DNA from: Angiostrongylus vasorum
Lineage: Eukaryota > Nematoda > Chromadorea > Rhabditida > Metastrongylidae
Direction of reading: 5' to 3'
DNA: 64,000 bases
NCBI GenBank assembly: GCA_018806985.1
Contig: JADANN010000432.1
Coordinates: forward strand, 496,001 to 560,000
The notes beneath the pieces were generated by a model. The model saw nothing but the letters and a program-made list of their open reading frames with translations, was not told the origin of the DNA and did no database searches. This document shows positions 23,501 through 31,800 of this stretch, in pieces (positions within the stretch are counted from its first letter, which is position 1; each line of letters begins with the position of its first letter). The position numbers and the translations under genes are program-made.

Positions 23501-24591
23501 AGACAGAAAAACAATTTGTCTTTAAGGTTATCTTTGCGACGAAATCGTTTGCGAAAAATAATGTTGTTGATAATTTTCTCTTTTAACAGTATAATGCTTC
23601 GACGGGAATAGTCGACCTTCTTGATATCGGGCAGGATGAATCATCACAGGGACGCCGGTGGGAGCAGGAGATGCAGAAGCATGTGATATCACTTATTTGT
23701 ATTTACATTTATATATGTTTTTCCTATTCCGTAGGACCTATCCTCATATACGGGGCTGTGTAGCGCAGTGGTCGAAGGCGCCTTGCAATAAGACATGGGA
23801 TCGATCTCAGCACCCCAGGCTCACCGCACGTTCCGTCTCTCCGTCGTCAGCGAACTGGCACCATACTTGTCTCGGAGTAGCAGCACTGGCTCGATACATC
23901 GTTAGGCCACCGCGAGTCATTGTAAAGGCCAGATATGCATTCAGTCACCCCTAACAATGATTAATATAGTCGAATGCACGGTGCATCCCTGAGGGATTGA
24001 TTAACACCGACAGCTTTATCAGCAGCAGCAGCTTCTATCCTCATATACTCTGCGGGGATCCTAGCATACACTGCGTCCCATTCATGTCCTCGCGTCTGTC
24101 ATCCACGAAATCTTCGAATTTTTCACTTGTTGTTTCAGCTTTGCTTGAGGATTGTTGTCTTACTTATGGATGGCTTTGAATACTGGTTGGGTTGATTCTC
24201 CATCGAGTCCTAGAATTGCGGTCTTAGAGTGAATTTGAAGGAATGACTTGAACCGAGACAAGTTTAGTACCAATTTCTCACCCTGAAGACGTGAGGGGGT
24301 TAGGTGAGTTCGGGGTGGGGTCGAACCAGTACTATGTTCTTTCATGAACGGCATCGCAACCATTGCGCTACCCTTGTACATTTATATATCAATGTGTGTA
24401 CACATATATATTATTTGTGCTAGGAATGGAGTTCACTTCCATTTTGTGTTATCATTTGTCTTTCCAGATATATCGGAGAGCGACATTCAATTCCCGGTTT
24501 CCTTGCAGCTGTAACTCTTCAACTCGAAGCACGGCGTGGTCTTGAAGATGTTGAACGTACAGATATCATCGGCGTTGTGCACGAGGATTGA
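12449..24591 (+). CDS. MAD1L1: MAD1, mitotic spindle checkpoint protein
   Basis: Sixteen exons give about 698 residues, close to other MAD1 proteins (about 680-720). Exons: 12449-12526, 12878-13123, 13210-13331, 13635-13772, 14735-14786, 14851-14925, 15012-15116, 16258-16496, 17115-17230, 17911-18096, 18164-18260, 19536-19703, 22122-22267, 23415-23526, 23590-23682, 24468-24591. Phases agree at all junctions but the last. The product is mostly coiled coil, with a Mad2-binding segment ILHLRNNP (about residues 513-520). A C-terminal globular domain follows with LTGYQIKLKDVEEG and RHSIPGFLAAVTLQLE, both strongly MAD1-like. MAD1 binds unattached kinetochores and nuclear pores and recruits MAD2 to block anaphase. 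Oddities: exon 3 is one A short (A7 at 13,258-13,264), and the only nearby donor of exon 15 is phase 0 while exon 16 needs phase 2. Introns carry SINEs, a PLE and palindromic ribozyme elements. Confidence 0.85.
12619..12658 (-). ncRNA. Hammerhead ribozyme motif, intact core
   Basis: Minus-strand CTGATGA (12,646-12,652) is followed by an extra A, a 3-bp stem II (GAC/GTC), GAAA (12,629-12,632) and CATT. Stem I pairs TCGGCT with AGCCGA over 6 bp. The cleavage triplet would be AUU. Confidence 0.7.
12707..12746 (+). ncRNA. Hammerhead ribozyme motif, intact core
   Basis: CTGATGA (12,713-12,719) is followed by an extra A (12,720), stem II GACG/CGTC with AAGA loop (12,721-12,732), GAAA (12,733-12,736) and CATT (12,737-12,740). 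Stem I is 6 bp (12,707-12,712 with 12,741-12,746). Predicted cleavage is after 12,740. Confidence 0.75.
13371..13582 (+). repeat. SINE-A copy in MAD1 intron 3
   Basis: Box A TGGCGCAGTG begins the copy. It ends CGCCGAGAGCTTTAT, about 50 nt before the exon 4 acceptor. It is in the sense orientation and lacks part of the body. Confidence 0.8.
14484..14541. repeat. (TA)n microsatellite
   Basis: An AT dinucleotide run with a few TG interruptions in MAD1 intron 4. The overlapping minus-strand ORF with YIYIYIY is an artefact of it. Confidence 0.9.
15730..15905. repeat. Family D relative, diverged
   Basis: The stretch near 15,800-15,850 has GGTAGCACGTGAG, CGGGATCGAACAC and a CATCTCAAGATTGTTGTGG end. 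These resemble the tRNA-like head and the terminal motif of family D. Confidence 0.4.
16544..16894 (+). repeat. SINE-B (second tRNA-derived family)
   Basis: Head with box A ATAACACAGTGG and box B GGTTCGATCCCAC, followed by a body distinct from SINE-A (TCAGAGAGAATCGGCTC, then GGATGATGGCTGCGAGGAAA). It lies in MAD1 intron 8. Confidence 0.75.
17273..17369. repeat. (TA/TG)n microsatellite
   Basis: An ATATGTAT-type run in MAD1 intron 9. Confidence 0.85.
17370..17490 (+). repeat. tRNA-like SINE head
   Basis: Box A GGAGCGCAACAGTAG and box B TAGTTCAAATTC are followed by a GCTTGTCTTCCGTCTCTCCGAG body. It is a diverged SINE-A-like 5' part. Confidence 0.5.
17672..17836 (-). repeat. SINE-A 5' part, diverged
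   Basis: The tRNA-like head is at the right end (GTCTAGCGCAGTG on the minus strand). The GATGTATC..CAGTGCTGCTAT body piece is at the left. Confidence 0.6.
18296..18625 (+). repeat. SINE-C copy in MAD1 intron 11
   Basis: One of the fullest copies, running from TTCCTCCCAATAG to CATGTGTC. A PLE terminal-repeat remnant on the minus strand follows at about 18,690-18,900. Confidence 0.65.
18980..19350. repeat. Family D inverted dimer in MAD1 intron 11
   Basis: Two arms of about 135 nt (18,980-19,115 and 19,208-19,347) are almost perfect inverted repeats. Each arm has the tRNA-like head and GGTGTCTACGGTGGGGAACG. A transcript could form a very long hairpin. Confidence 0.8.
20130..21420 (+). mobile_element. 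Penelope-like element in MAD1 intron 12
   Basis: The 3' half of a PLE. Around 20,180 the plus strand encodes CRYIDDCFVLCS, the RT catalytic box with YIDD. It continues with CFELLNVQSEYIKFTREKAK and WYRKPSSKIVLVHYLSS. A GIY-YIG region with GDEYVGETGRPLCVRIKEH-type sequence follows at about 20,860-20,935, then an LEAFWINSKNPKMN stretch near 21,060. The terminal repeat (21,200-21,420) carries an intact hammerhead. Several frame shifts make it inactive as a protein source. Its copy is the best guide here to PLE layout: RT, linker, GIY-YIG, then terminal repeat. Confidence 0.85.
21355..21396 (+). ncRNA. Hammerhead ribozyme motif in PLE terminal repeat
   Basis: CTGAGGA (21,362-21,368) is followed by an extra A, stem II GGC/GCC, GAAA (21,383-21,386) and CGTC (21,387-21,390), with predicted cleavage after 21,390. 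Stem I pairs CAGGCT (21,356-21,361) with AGCTTG (21,391-21,396), 6 bp including one G-U. Confidence 0.8.
21878..22072. mobile_element. Fold-back element with a hammerhead motif
   Basis: Terminal inverted repeats of about 35 nt share AAGCAGACACGAGGTTGTTA, at 21,893-21,915 and about 22,020-22,050. They enclose one PLE-type terminal repeat with a hammerhead. It lies in MAD1 intron 12 next to the PLE. Confidence 0.65.
21937..21972 (-). ncRNA. Hammerhead ribozyme motif, intact core
   Basis: Minus-strand CTGAAGA (21,962-21,968) is followed by an extra A, stem II GGCG/CGCC with AAAC loop, GAAA (21,945-21,948) and CGTC. Stem I is 4 bp with one G-U. Confidence 0.7.
22541..22600 (-). repeat. PLE terminal-repeat fragment, decayed hammerhead
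   Basis: Minus strand has CTGATGA and stem II, but GAAA has become GAAG. The motif is in MAD1 intron 13. Confidence 0.6.
22998..23360 (-). repeat. SINE-C copy in MAD1 intron 13
   Basis: Near full-length minus copy ending close to the exon 14 acceptor (23,414). Confidence 0.65.
23751..24020 (+). repeat. SINE-A copy in MAD1 intron 15
   Basis: Sense-oriented copy with box A TAGCGCAGTGGTCG and box B GGATCGATC. The tail is cut short at CAGCTTTATC. Confidence 0.85.
24050..24376 (-). repeat. SINE-B copy
   Basis: Minus copy with its head at the right (GTAGCGCAATGG and GGTTCGACC on the minus strand). It ends about 90 nt before the last MAD1 exon. Confidence 0.65.
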
Positions 24592-24913
24592 AAAACGTCC
24601 ACTGTTTCTTTTAGTAATCTCAAGCATATTTCTCACTTATTTACTTGTATTGTATCGTTACAAAATTTTGTCCAGTTATTATTATCGCTTGGATGCGTAA
24701 GGTGGTATCTCTATGCCACTTAACGTTGTCGTTTTCTTCGCACATATACAATGAAGACGACGTGACAAATGTATTTCAGGCTTTCTGAAAATTTTCCCAA
24801 AAGAAACGAATAGGTCGCCTTGAAACATTACGCTGTTCAAATCACAATGTAGTCATTTTTTTATTTAATGCCTATTCTTTTTTAATGGCAGGTATTGTGT
24901 AAAATATATAACC
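24592..24913. other. MAD1 3' flank
   Basis: Probable 3' UTR and flank; I see no canonical AATAAA close to the stop. No other feature is recognised. Confidence 0.4.
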
Positions 24914-25010
24914 ATAATGATGCTGAGGATAGAAAAGGGTAATAGCGGGTTCGATCCGCACCGCAGACACCAGCGGTCCGGAGTTCTGCAAATATCTCAG
25001 CATTGTTACG
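24914..25010 (+). repeat. Family D unit with clear box B
   Basis: GCGGGTTCGATCCGCACCGC shows the tRNA-like B box of this family best, followed by AGACACCAGCGGTCCGGAG. Confidence 0.65.
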
Positions 25011-25371
25011 GTTATGTCAGGCCTTTTCATTCTGCATGTCTTCTATTTTATTTTTGTATAAATTCTGTCATCAGGCAACTATACCCTTATATGATATACA
25101 CAGTGTAAAAAGTAAGTCAGAGAAGTCAGTACGCAGAAATAACCAGAACGATAATAATTGGCATTGAATAACAACAGAAGAACCTGCTTCTGTAAAGGAT
25201 TGACTAGGTGGATTGAAATGGGGAATAAGCAACATTCAAGTGCCTTTCAGTTAATTAATGAGGGTAAAGGGCAAGCATTACAGAACAGTAGGTAAGAAGA
25301 AGTGGGTTCATAACTTAGTATTCCTTGTATGCAGTTTAGATAACGGCGGTAATACAAAGTCAACAAGAACT

Positions 25372-25826
25372 CACCCCGGACCACAGGTGTCTGCAGTGGG
25401 AAACGAACTCGCGATTACCCTTTCCGGGGGCTAACACGTTCACCACCACACTATGCGGGTCCTTCGTTTCGCCTGTCTGTCAGCTAGTTCTATCGATCAA
25501 CGTCATCAGCAACCATCCGTCAACGGGAATGATCAATCTAGCTCGGCGTTTCCATCAGGAAGTCCAGCTAAGAGTAAACCAATACCAGGATCCACCATCG
25601 TCCTGGTATCAAAGTCGCATGGTGGCAAATCTCCCTCTGATCAACAAGGGTTGCGACTGCCTGTGGTGGTGAAGACCTGGGGCAGACTTTGGCAGGCTGA
25701 CTTCGGGAATCCAGAGAACCACAATGGCTTAACTAGCAAATCTCCGAAAAATGAAGATTATGCTGGGGCCAGCACGACCAGTAAGGCCGGGCTGTTCAAG
25801 TATCAAGTACCAAGTATCAAGTAAGT
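25372..25826 (+). repeat. Family D unit joined to SINE-C
   Basis: Family D (25,372-25,525) runs directly into a SINE-C copy (about 25,530-25,826). The ORF at 25,453-25,824 reads across both repeats and is not a gene. Confidence 0.65.
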
Positions 25827-25828
25827 AT

Positions 25829-25918
25829 TGCATTCAATCACCTCTAGCGATGTTTAAAGAAGTCGAATGCATGGCGCATCCATCGGGGATTGATCAACGC
25901 CGAAAGCTTTATCCTTTT
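25829..25918 (+). repeat. SINE-A 3' fragment fused to SINE-C
   Basis: Begins at GCATTCAATCACCTC directly after the CAAGTAT repeats of SINE-C and ends CTTTATCCTTTTA. Confidence 0.7.
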
Positions 25919-25923
25919 ATTTT

Positions 25924-26056
25924 CAAGTTGGTACCCATTTCCCGTCCCCAGTTGGATGAGGGAGTTGGGCGAGCTCGGGGGCGGGATTGAACCGGCACCG
26001 TACTCGTGATCACCGGCATGCATCACCACCACGGTGCTATCCGCCCTGTTTTGAGG
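25924..26056 (-). repeat. SINE-B 5' part
   Basis: The tRNA-like head is at the right (GGATAGCACCGTGG on the minus strand), with box B GGTTCAATCCCGC. Confidence 0.65.
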
Positions 26057-26299
26057 ATTAGTCTCCATTATCGCCTTCAGATCGCCATTACCAACTGATG
26101 ATGAGAGGCGTCGAGCTCTTCTGTCATGAATGTTTATATTTTCGACACAAAAATTTCCAAAGCTTTTAAGCAAGAAATAAAAAACAATAATAAATAAATA
26201 ATACAAAACAAACAATAATAAACAATATAAAACAAACAATAACAAATAAACAGTAATGAGAAAAATAGTAACAGTATATGTAAACATCAGAGTTTTCCA

Positions 26300-26468
26300 C
26301 AAAAAGCCTAGAACAAAGATATGATGCTCGGCGAGTCCCTAGAGCGAGCAGAACGCACTGCGCTACTCTTGCACGCAACAGGGAAAAATGGAAGATCTAC
26401 CGGAGTTCGCTCGACTCACTCGACGATCAACAGTGTTACAGGTGATAGAGGTGATACATAAAGAATAA
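26300..26468 (+). mobile_element. RTE-type LINE 3' end
   Basis: Shows the final part of the RTE ORF (the RTH-ATLA region, then ending near SLDDQQ) and the trailer GATACATAAAG. It matches the end of the long copy at 48.8-49.0 kb. Confidence 0.75.
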
Positions 26469-26548
26469 AAAAGGATAAAGCTCTCGGCGTTGATCAATCC
26501 CTGAAGGATGCGCCATGCATTCGACTTCATTAAGTATCGCTATGGGAG
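26469..26548 (-). repeat. SINE-A 3' fragment, antisense, fused to RTE
   Basis: Begins GGATAAAGCTCTCGGCG directly after the RTE trailer, the same junction as at about 49,008. A second short RTE end piece follows at about 26,560-26,605. Confidence 0.75.
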
Positions 26549-26952
26549 GTCCACTGTCATCAGCTCGAGTCACTCGACGATCAACGGGACTACGGGTGAC
26601 AAGTGACCTTCTGCTAACATTTCGAGTTGCTCTCTATTTGGTATGCAAGCTCGAACTCATAGAGTAAGACAATACGAATTTTTAGCATTGAGAATATCAT
26701 TTCAAGAAGTCTAGACCATTGTAAATTAAGCGCTAAAGAAGAAACTGCAAAGAAAATGATAAAGGAAGGAATAATGTTTACAAACATATAGAGCAACCAA
26801 TGTAAGGAACAAATACTTAATGTAAGATTTGTCTCCGAATCTCATAATGGCAGGATCAGCTGTTACAATCGACATGTCGAGCAGAAGAGATGATTTATAT
26901 AAGGCAAGAGCAATTTGTATTAGTCGACAAAACAAGAAACTAACTTCAAATC

Positions 26953-27200
26953 TTACTTGGATTCTTGGATAGCCCATCTTCACTGGTTGTGCGGGCCCCA
27001 GCGTAATCTCCATTTTTCGGAGTTTTGCTGGATTAGGCATTGTGGTTTCCTGAAGTTCCGAAGACAGCCTGGCCAAAGTCCGCCCCATGTCGTCACCACC
27101 ACAGGCAGTCGCGGACCTTGTGGAATAGAGGGGGATTTGCCAACATGCCACTACTTTGATACTACAACGGTGGTGGATCCTGGTATTGGTTTACGTTTCC
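26953..27200 (-). repeat. SINE-C copy
   Basis: Minus copy with the CGTAATCTCCATTTTTCGGAG segment and the GGTGGTGGATCCTGGTATTG segment. Confidence 0.65.
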
Positions 27201-27354
27201 ATGAATCACGAACTAGAAACTGTCTAAAAGACTGAATACAAAAAGAGTGAGAGTATATGTAAAAAGAAACAGAACGCTCTCTATTTTTTTGGAGGAAAAG
27301 AAAAAAAGAATCGGTAGATCGCCTGGAAGATCGATAAATGGGCAGATCACCCGG

Positions 27355-27470
27355 AAGTTATCATATAGGCCAAATATTCATTCGATCATCTCTGCGATGC
27401 GACCAGTGGGATCGAATCTGTGTCTCATCCCACTGAATCGATGAACACTAGACGCTAATGGTTTGTCCTT
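27355..27470 (+). repeat. SINE-A 3' part, diverged
   Basis: ATAGGCCAAATATTCATTCGATC and a GTTTGTCCTTTTCC end are recognisable, but internal identity is low. Confidence 0.4.
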
Positions 27471-27526
27471 TTCCTCCACTTCACTGGAACCCACCAGTAA
27501 TCACGAGTTATTTGACATCGAGATAT

Positions 27527-27860
27527 AGAGTAGCGCAGTGGTAGCAACGTCGTTTAGCACGAGCACGGCTTTGGTTCGACGCCGCACCGTCTCACCAAGC
27601 CTCCTATCAATTCGTGGTCGGAAAATTGATACCACAGTACAGACTTGTCTGGGAAGAGTCCATTCCCTCCAATCTACGTAGGAATGCTCTAGCCTGACTA
27701 TCCCACTATTTCAGAGAGAATCAACTCCACCACCATCAGTGGCATTCATAAAAGAGACAAAATCCTCAAGCAAGTTGGAACACTTTTTGGATGAAGGGAT
27801 GCGAGAATACGGATGGAATGTAAGAAGTGCTGGGGTCCGCACGGTAGATATGAAGGCAAA
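27527..27860 (+). repeat. SINE-B copy
   Basis: Box A GAGTAGCGCAGTGGTAG and box B GGTTCGACGCC, with body CAGAGAGAATCAACTCCACC. Confidence 0.7.
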
Positions 27861-27934
27861 AAAAGCTTTTGGAACAAAATGAATTGAAATACAACCACAA
27901 CGAGGCTAAAACAGTGGATAAAAGTTACAGATTG

Positions 27935-28190
27935 TGATTTCTACTACAGCCTCAGCTTAACTGGGTTCAACACTTATTTGTGCTCCCAGATCATTCCCGT
28001 CGACGGGCGACTGCTGATAGCATCGTTAGGGTAAAAAACTGGCTGAATCAAGGGCAGAACGAAGATCGCAGCGGTCCACTGGGTAACATGTGCGCCCCGG
28101 AAAGCGTAATCGCAGTTCGATCTGGCCTGGGGTCCGCGTTTTCCATATACCTCAGCATCATTGTGGTTGTCTTCCACATGATACCCTACC
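27935..28190. repeat. Family D copy, diverged
   Basis: ACTGGGTTCAACACTTATTTG, GATCATTCCCGTCGACGGGCG and CTCAGCATCATTGTGGTTG match family D blocks in order. Confidence 0.6.
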
Positions 28191-28830
28191 ATAAAAAAAA
28201 AATAACGGGAGCAGGTAAAGGTTATACATTGTAAGTTAAGGTATTCGACCACGTGGAATCGTAATCTTTATTTTCCCGCCAAGTATCTCCCAACTCCTTT
28301 CATTATTTTTGCGGAGAAGGTTCAGTTAAGTTTATATGCATTCAGTGGAACTCTCTCATTCTTCAGGATTCCTGGTTAACCATACATCCGTGCGCTCTGT
28401 TCCAGAATAATCTGTCGATCAATCCGCATTTCCTCCTGAATCCACAACACAACGAAGAGTTGTGTAAAGTTACGTGTAGCAAGTGAAAAGGTCCGTCAAT
28501 CGATTCGTCTTCTTAATACTGCAGTTCTTCGCTGGTAAACTTGTAAATTTCTGGAAGAAAATAAAACTGGGTTTATAGGTGGAACGTGGATTTGACTATG
28601 AATTCTTTTAGGGAGCTTATTACTTATTTCCGTGTGTTTCTTTCTTTAAGAGAACAAGTCGTTAACGTATCCTTAGAGCTGTTAATGTTCTGCGAATATT
28701 CATGCTACCTCACTATAGCTTGTTCTTGCCCTACGTTTCGGGATTGTTTGCTGGATTTATCGTTGTACTAATGGTAGAGATAGTTTTAGGGAGGACAGCC
28801 AAAATCCGCGGGCGATCCATCATCTTACAT
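28191..28830. other. TRIP4 upstream region, nothing recognised
   Basis: No repeat family or coding exon is recognised. It should contain the promoter if TRIP4 is first in its operon. Confidence 0.35.
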
Positions 28831-28836
28831 TTTCAG
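28831..28836 (+). promoter_or_regulatory. Likely trans-splice acceptor before TRIP4
   Basis: TTTCAG after CTTACAT, 7 nt before the ATG. It fits the nematode acceptor consensus well. Confidence 0.65.
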
Positions 28837-28843
28837 TGGTTCA

Positions 28844-31800
28844 ATGGGACGACGCGGTGATCGTAAGAGTAATGCTGTTAGTCGAGGTAGTGATGGACTC
28901 GGTGGTCTGCGTAACCAACGAAATTCGTTGGCCATGAAAACGGATGCTCTGGTGGGGAATCAGCTTCTTCCAGGTATCTTTTTTACATGGACGTCATCCG
29001 TGCAAATGTCAAGCACGAATCCATGCTCTTGTCAGGAATTGTATGGGATGCGGAAAAATAGTGTGTGCTCAGGAAGGTAGTGGCCCGTGCTTTTTCTGTG
29101 GGACACTAGTCTGTACCAAAGAGGAAAAAGAGGTGATGGTTGCCGATCTTAAAAGTATTTCACTGTTGGTTACTTCTTTTTGTCACTATTTATTTATAGT
29201 TTTTTTATTGGAACATTTAGTTACACACTAACGTTGAAAAAACAACTTTGAAGCTCGTTAGTCTGATGAAAATTGATTGGAAGGATATCTATGGTCGACT
29301 ATCGATCCACTCCTTTATTGGATCGATACTAGACCACAGACGTCGTTCCAATTGATTTTCGTCTGGCTAACGAGCGACAAAGTAGTTTTTTCGATGTAGG
29401 TGTGTCTGAGTTTAATATGCTAAGTGGAAATCACTTCGTTATTCTTACATTGAGTTCGTCATGCAAGCCTTTAATTTCGTCAACTTTACATATCTTTTCA
29501 TCATGTCGATATAAAATCTAGTGGAATTTCCCGTTATAACTTAGTAGGTGTGACTTCAGCATGATTTAAAGTCATCGATTCACTGGGCTATAGTGGTGGG
29601 TGACGAAAGCCACTTCATGACTGAAGAAGAAACCACAGTCGTTACACTGTTGACCACGTATTTGCTGCATACTATTCAGTGTCGCACCTCCAAGATGTTA
29701 TTTCCTTTCTAGGAGGATGTTCGCAGTTGAGTTGAGAATGTGAGCTAGAGTGAGAAGTGTATCTTATGACTGTGGGTTGCGATGAGTATGTCTGAATACT
29801 TGTCCCTTCTTCTGGACGTTCTGTCCGTGGTAGTCGTCACATCATGTTCAAGGAACGTCAAGAACATCTGCTCAAGACACTTACAGATGCCGAATATTGT
29901 AGTACTTCGTTTACGTCCATGGTGCATTATGTGTTCCTTGACTGCAGGTTTGGTGTGATCTTCACGACCATTGTCTTTCATGACTACCACTCTTCTTTTG
30001 GTCGAATTACAAAGTTGGATCGAATTCCACTGAACACATCCGGCCATCAGAGACGTACAAACAGCGCCAAACTGATCTGAATACGACGCCACCGGGGAGA
30101 GCAGTTTATGGTCGTTTAGTTAACAACCAGGCTATTGACGATCGAAGTTAGACACTGTGGTGTGCTTATTTCGTATAATTACTGACGATGTTAATGAACG
30201 GAACACCAATGGCTAGGAATTATCGAATCTAATGAGCGAATGAGGGGAATGATATGTGTGGGTGATGAAATGAGTTGACCCGTAACGGTGCAAGTTTGGG
30301 TACTTTCCTTGTTTGGACCACTGATAGAGTGGTTAGGTATAAGTCTTTTCAATAAAAAAAATTATTTTTAGGTTTTGGATCGAGGCTCTCAAAAGAGCGT
30401 TGAACTCTTTAGTCAGCTGATGGGAATGGAGAGGAATAATAATGGCGGACCCAAGAACGAGAGCTCTTTATCATCCATTGGATCGGAATTGCAAAAGGCC
30501 ACTCAATTTAGAAATATGCTCATCGCCGCCGATGCTGACTCGTATTGTTTCCTCTACTTTTCCTTCTCTTTCTTGTCTTTTTTCTAATTATAAAAATGCA
30601 TCTAAACGGAATTCGTTGAATTTGCAAAGGTAGTAGTTTTAGTGATCGTCGTACAAAGGTTAACGATCTAGAAAGTGACTACTCGTCTATTGAAAACAGT
30701 CCCTTTTTAACATCGGAGGTTAGCTTTACACTGGTATTTCGGAGAATGTAGACATATTTTCTAAACGAAGGACCCGGATGGTGTGGTGGTGAACACGTTA
30801 GCCCTCGGAAAGGGCAGTAACGGGTTCTGTCCCCATCGCAGACACCTGTGGTTCGGAGTTTTGCACATATCTCAGCAGCATTATAGTTATATTTTCTAAT
30901 TTTCTTTTTTTAAGGAGCGCGAAATGATTGTACGGCGCCGGTTAGAACTAAAAGAAATCAGAGAGAAGCGTCGCAGAAATATAGTAATTGATTTGAGTAC
31001 CAACAGTATCGATGTCCGTTCAGAGGTTGACGAGTATTAGTCGATGTTTCAATCGATGTGTATTTTATGTACAGTTCTTGCATTTTCAGTATAATGGTGT
31101 GAATGTCGACCCGTTGTGCGATCCTGTAATAGAATCAATCATCGAAAAATCTAATGAAAGACAGCGAGCTGTGAATGCTGCAAAGCGGGCAGCGATGAAT
31201 GCTCATTGGGTTCCTCAAGGATTCGTTCCTAAGGTATGTTGTCATAAACTTTACTACGTGTGGATGTTTTTGACGTAGAGTAATAATAGCATACAACTAC
31301 GATGTTGCTCTGAAAATGGTAATAGCGAGGTTCAATCACCGTTGCAGACACCTGCGGTTCGGAGTTTTGCAAATATCTCATCATCATTGTAGTTGTGTTT
31401 CACATCATACTCTGCCATGAAGAAGGAGTAGGCAATGAATAAAAAGTGGTTACATTGATTTTTTGCATAGGTACGACAAAAGTTACTTGGATGATTTCAC
31501 CATTGTCTGTTGAATTTTCAGTATGATGAATCACTTGGTACACGTTTTGAATCGAATGCAAGTCAGTTTTCTGATGTCGATTCCATTTCTCGTATGAATG
31601 AAGAAATCGGAAAATATGAGGTGGAGCGTCAAGGATATGCTATGGCTCTTCCGCAGCCTTGCGCTTCACTTGCAGTACACGGTGTTGTGAAGTGAGATGT
31701 TTTTCTATATCGTATTCCGTTCAAATACATATCTTAAACCAGTTGTAATGGTGGAGGGCGCGTGCTGCGCAGTGGTAGAAGGCGCCCTGCAACACACACA

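Noticed and set aside
25453..25824. 123-residue plus-strand ORF
   Set aside because: It spans a family D and a SINE-C copy and has no conserved motif.
29745..30092. 115-residue minus-strand ORF inside TRIP4 intron 2
   Set aside because: No splice context, start or family similarity I can defend; it may be old retroelement sequence.
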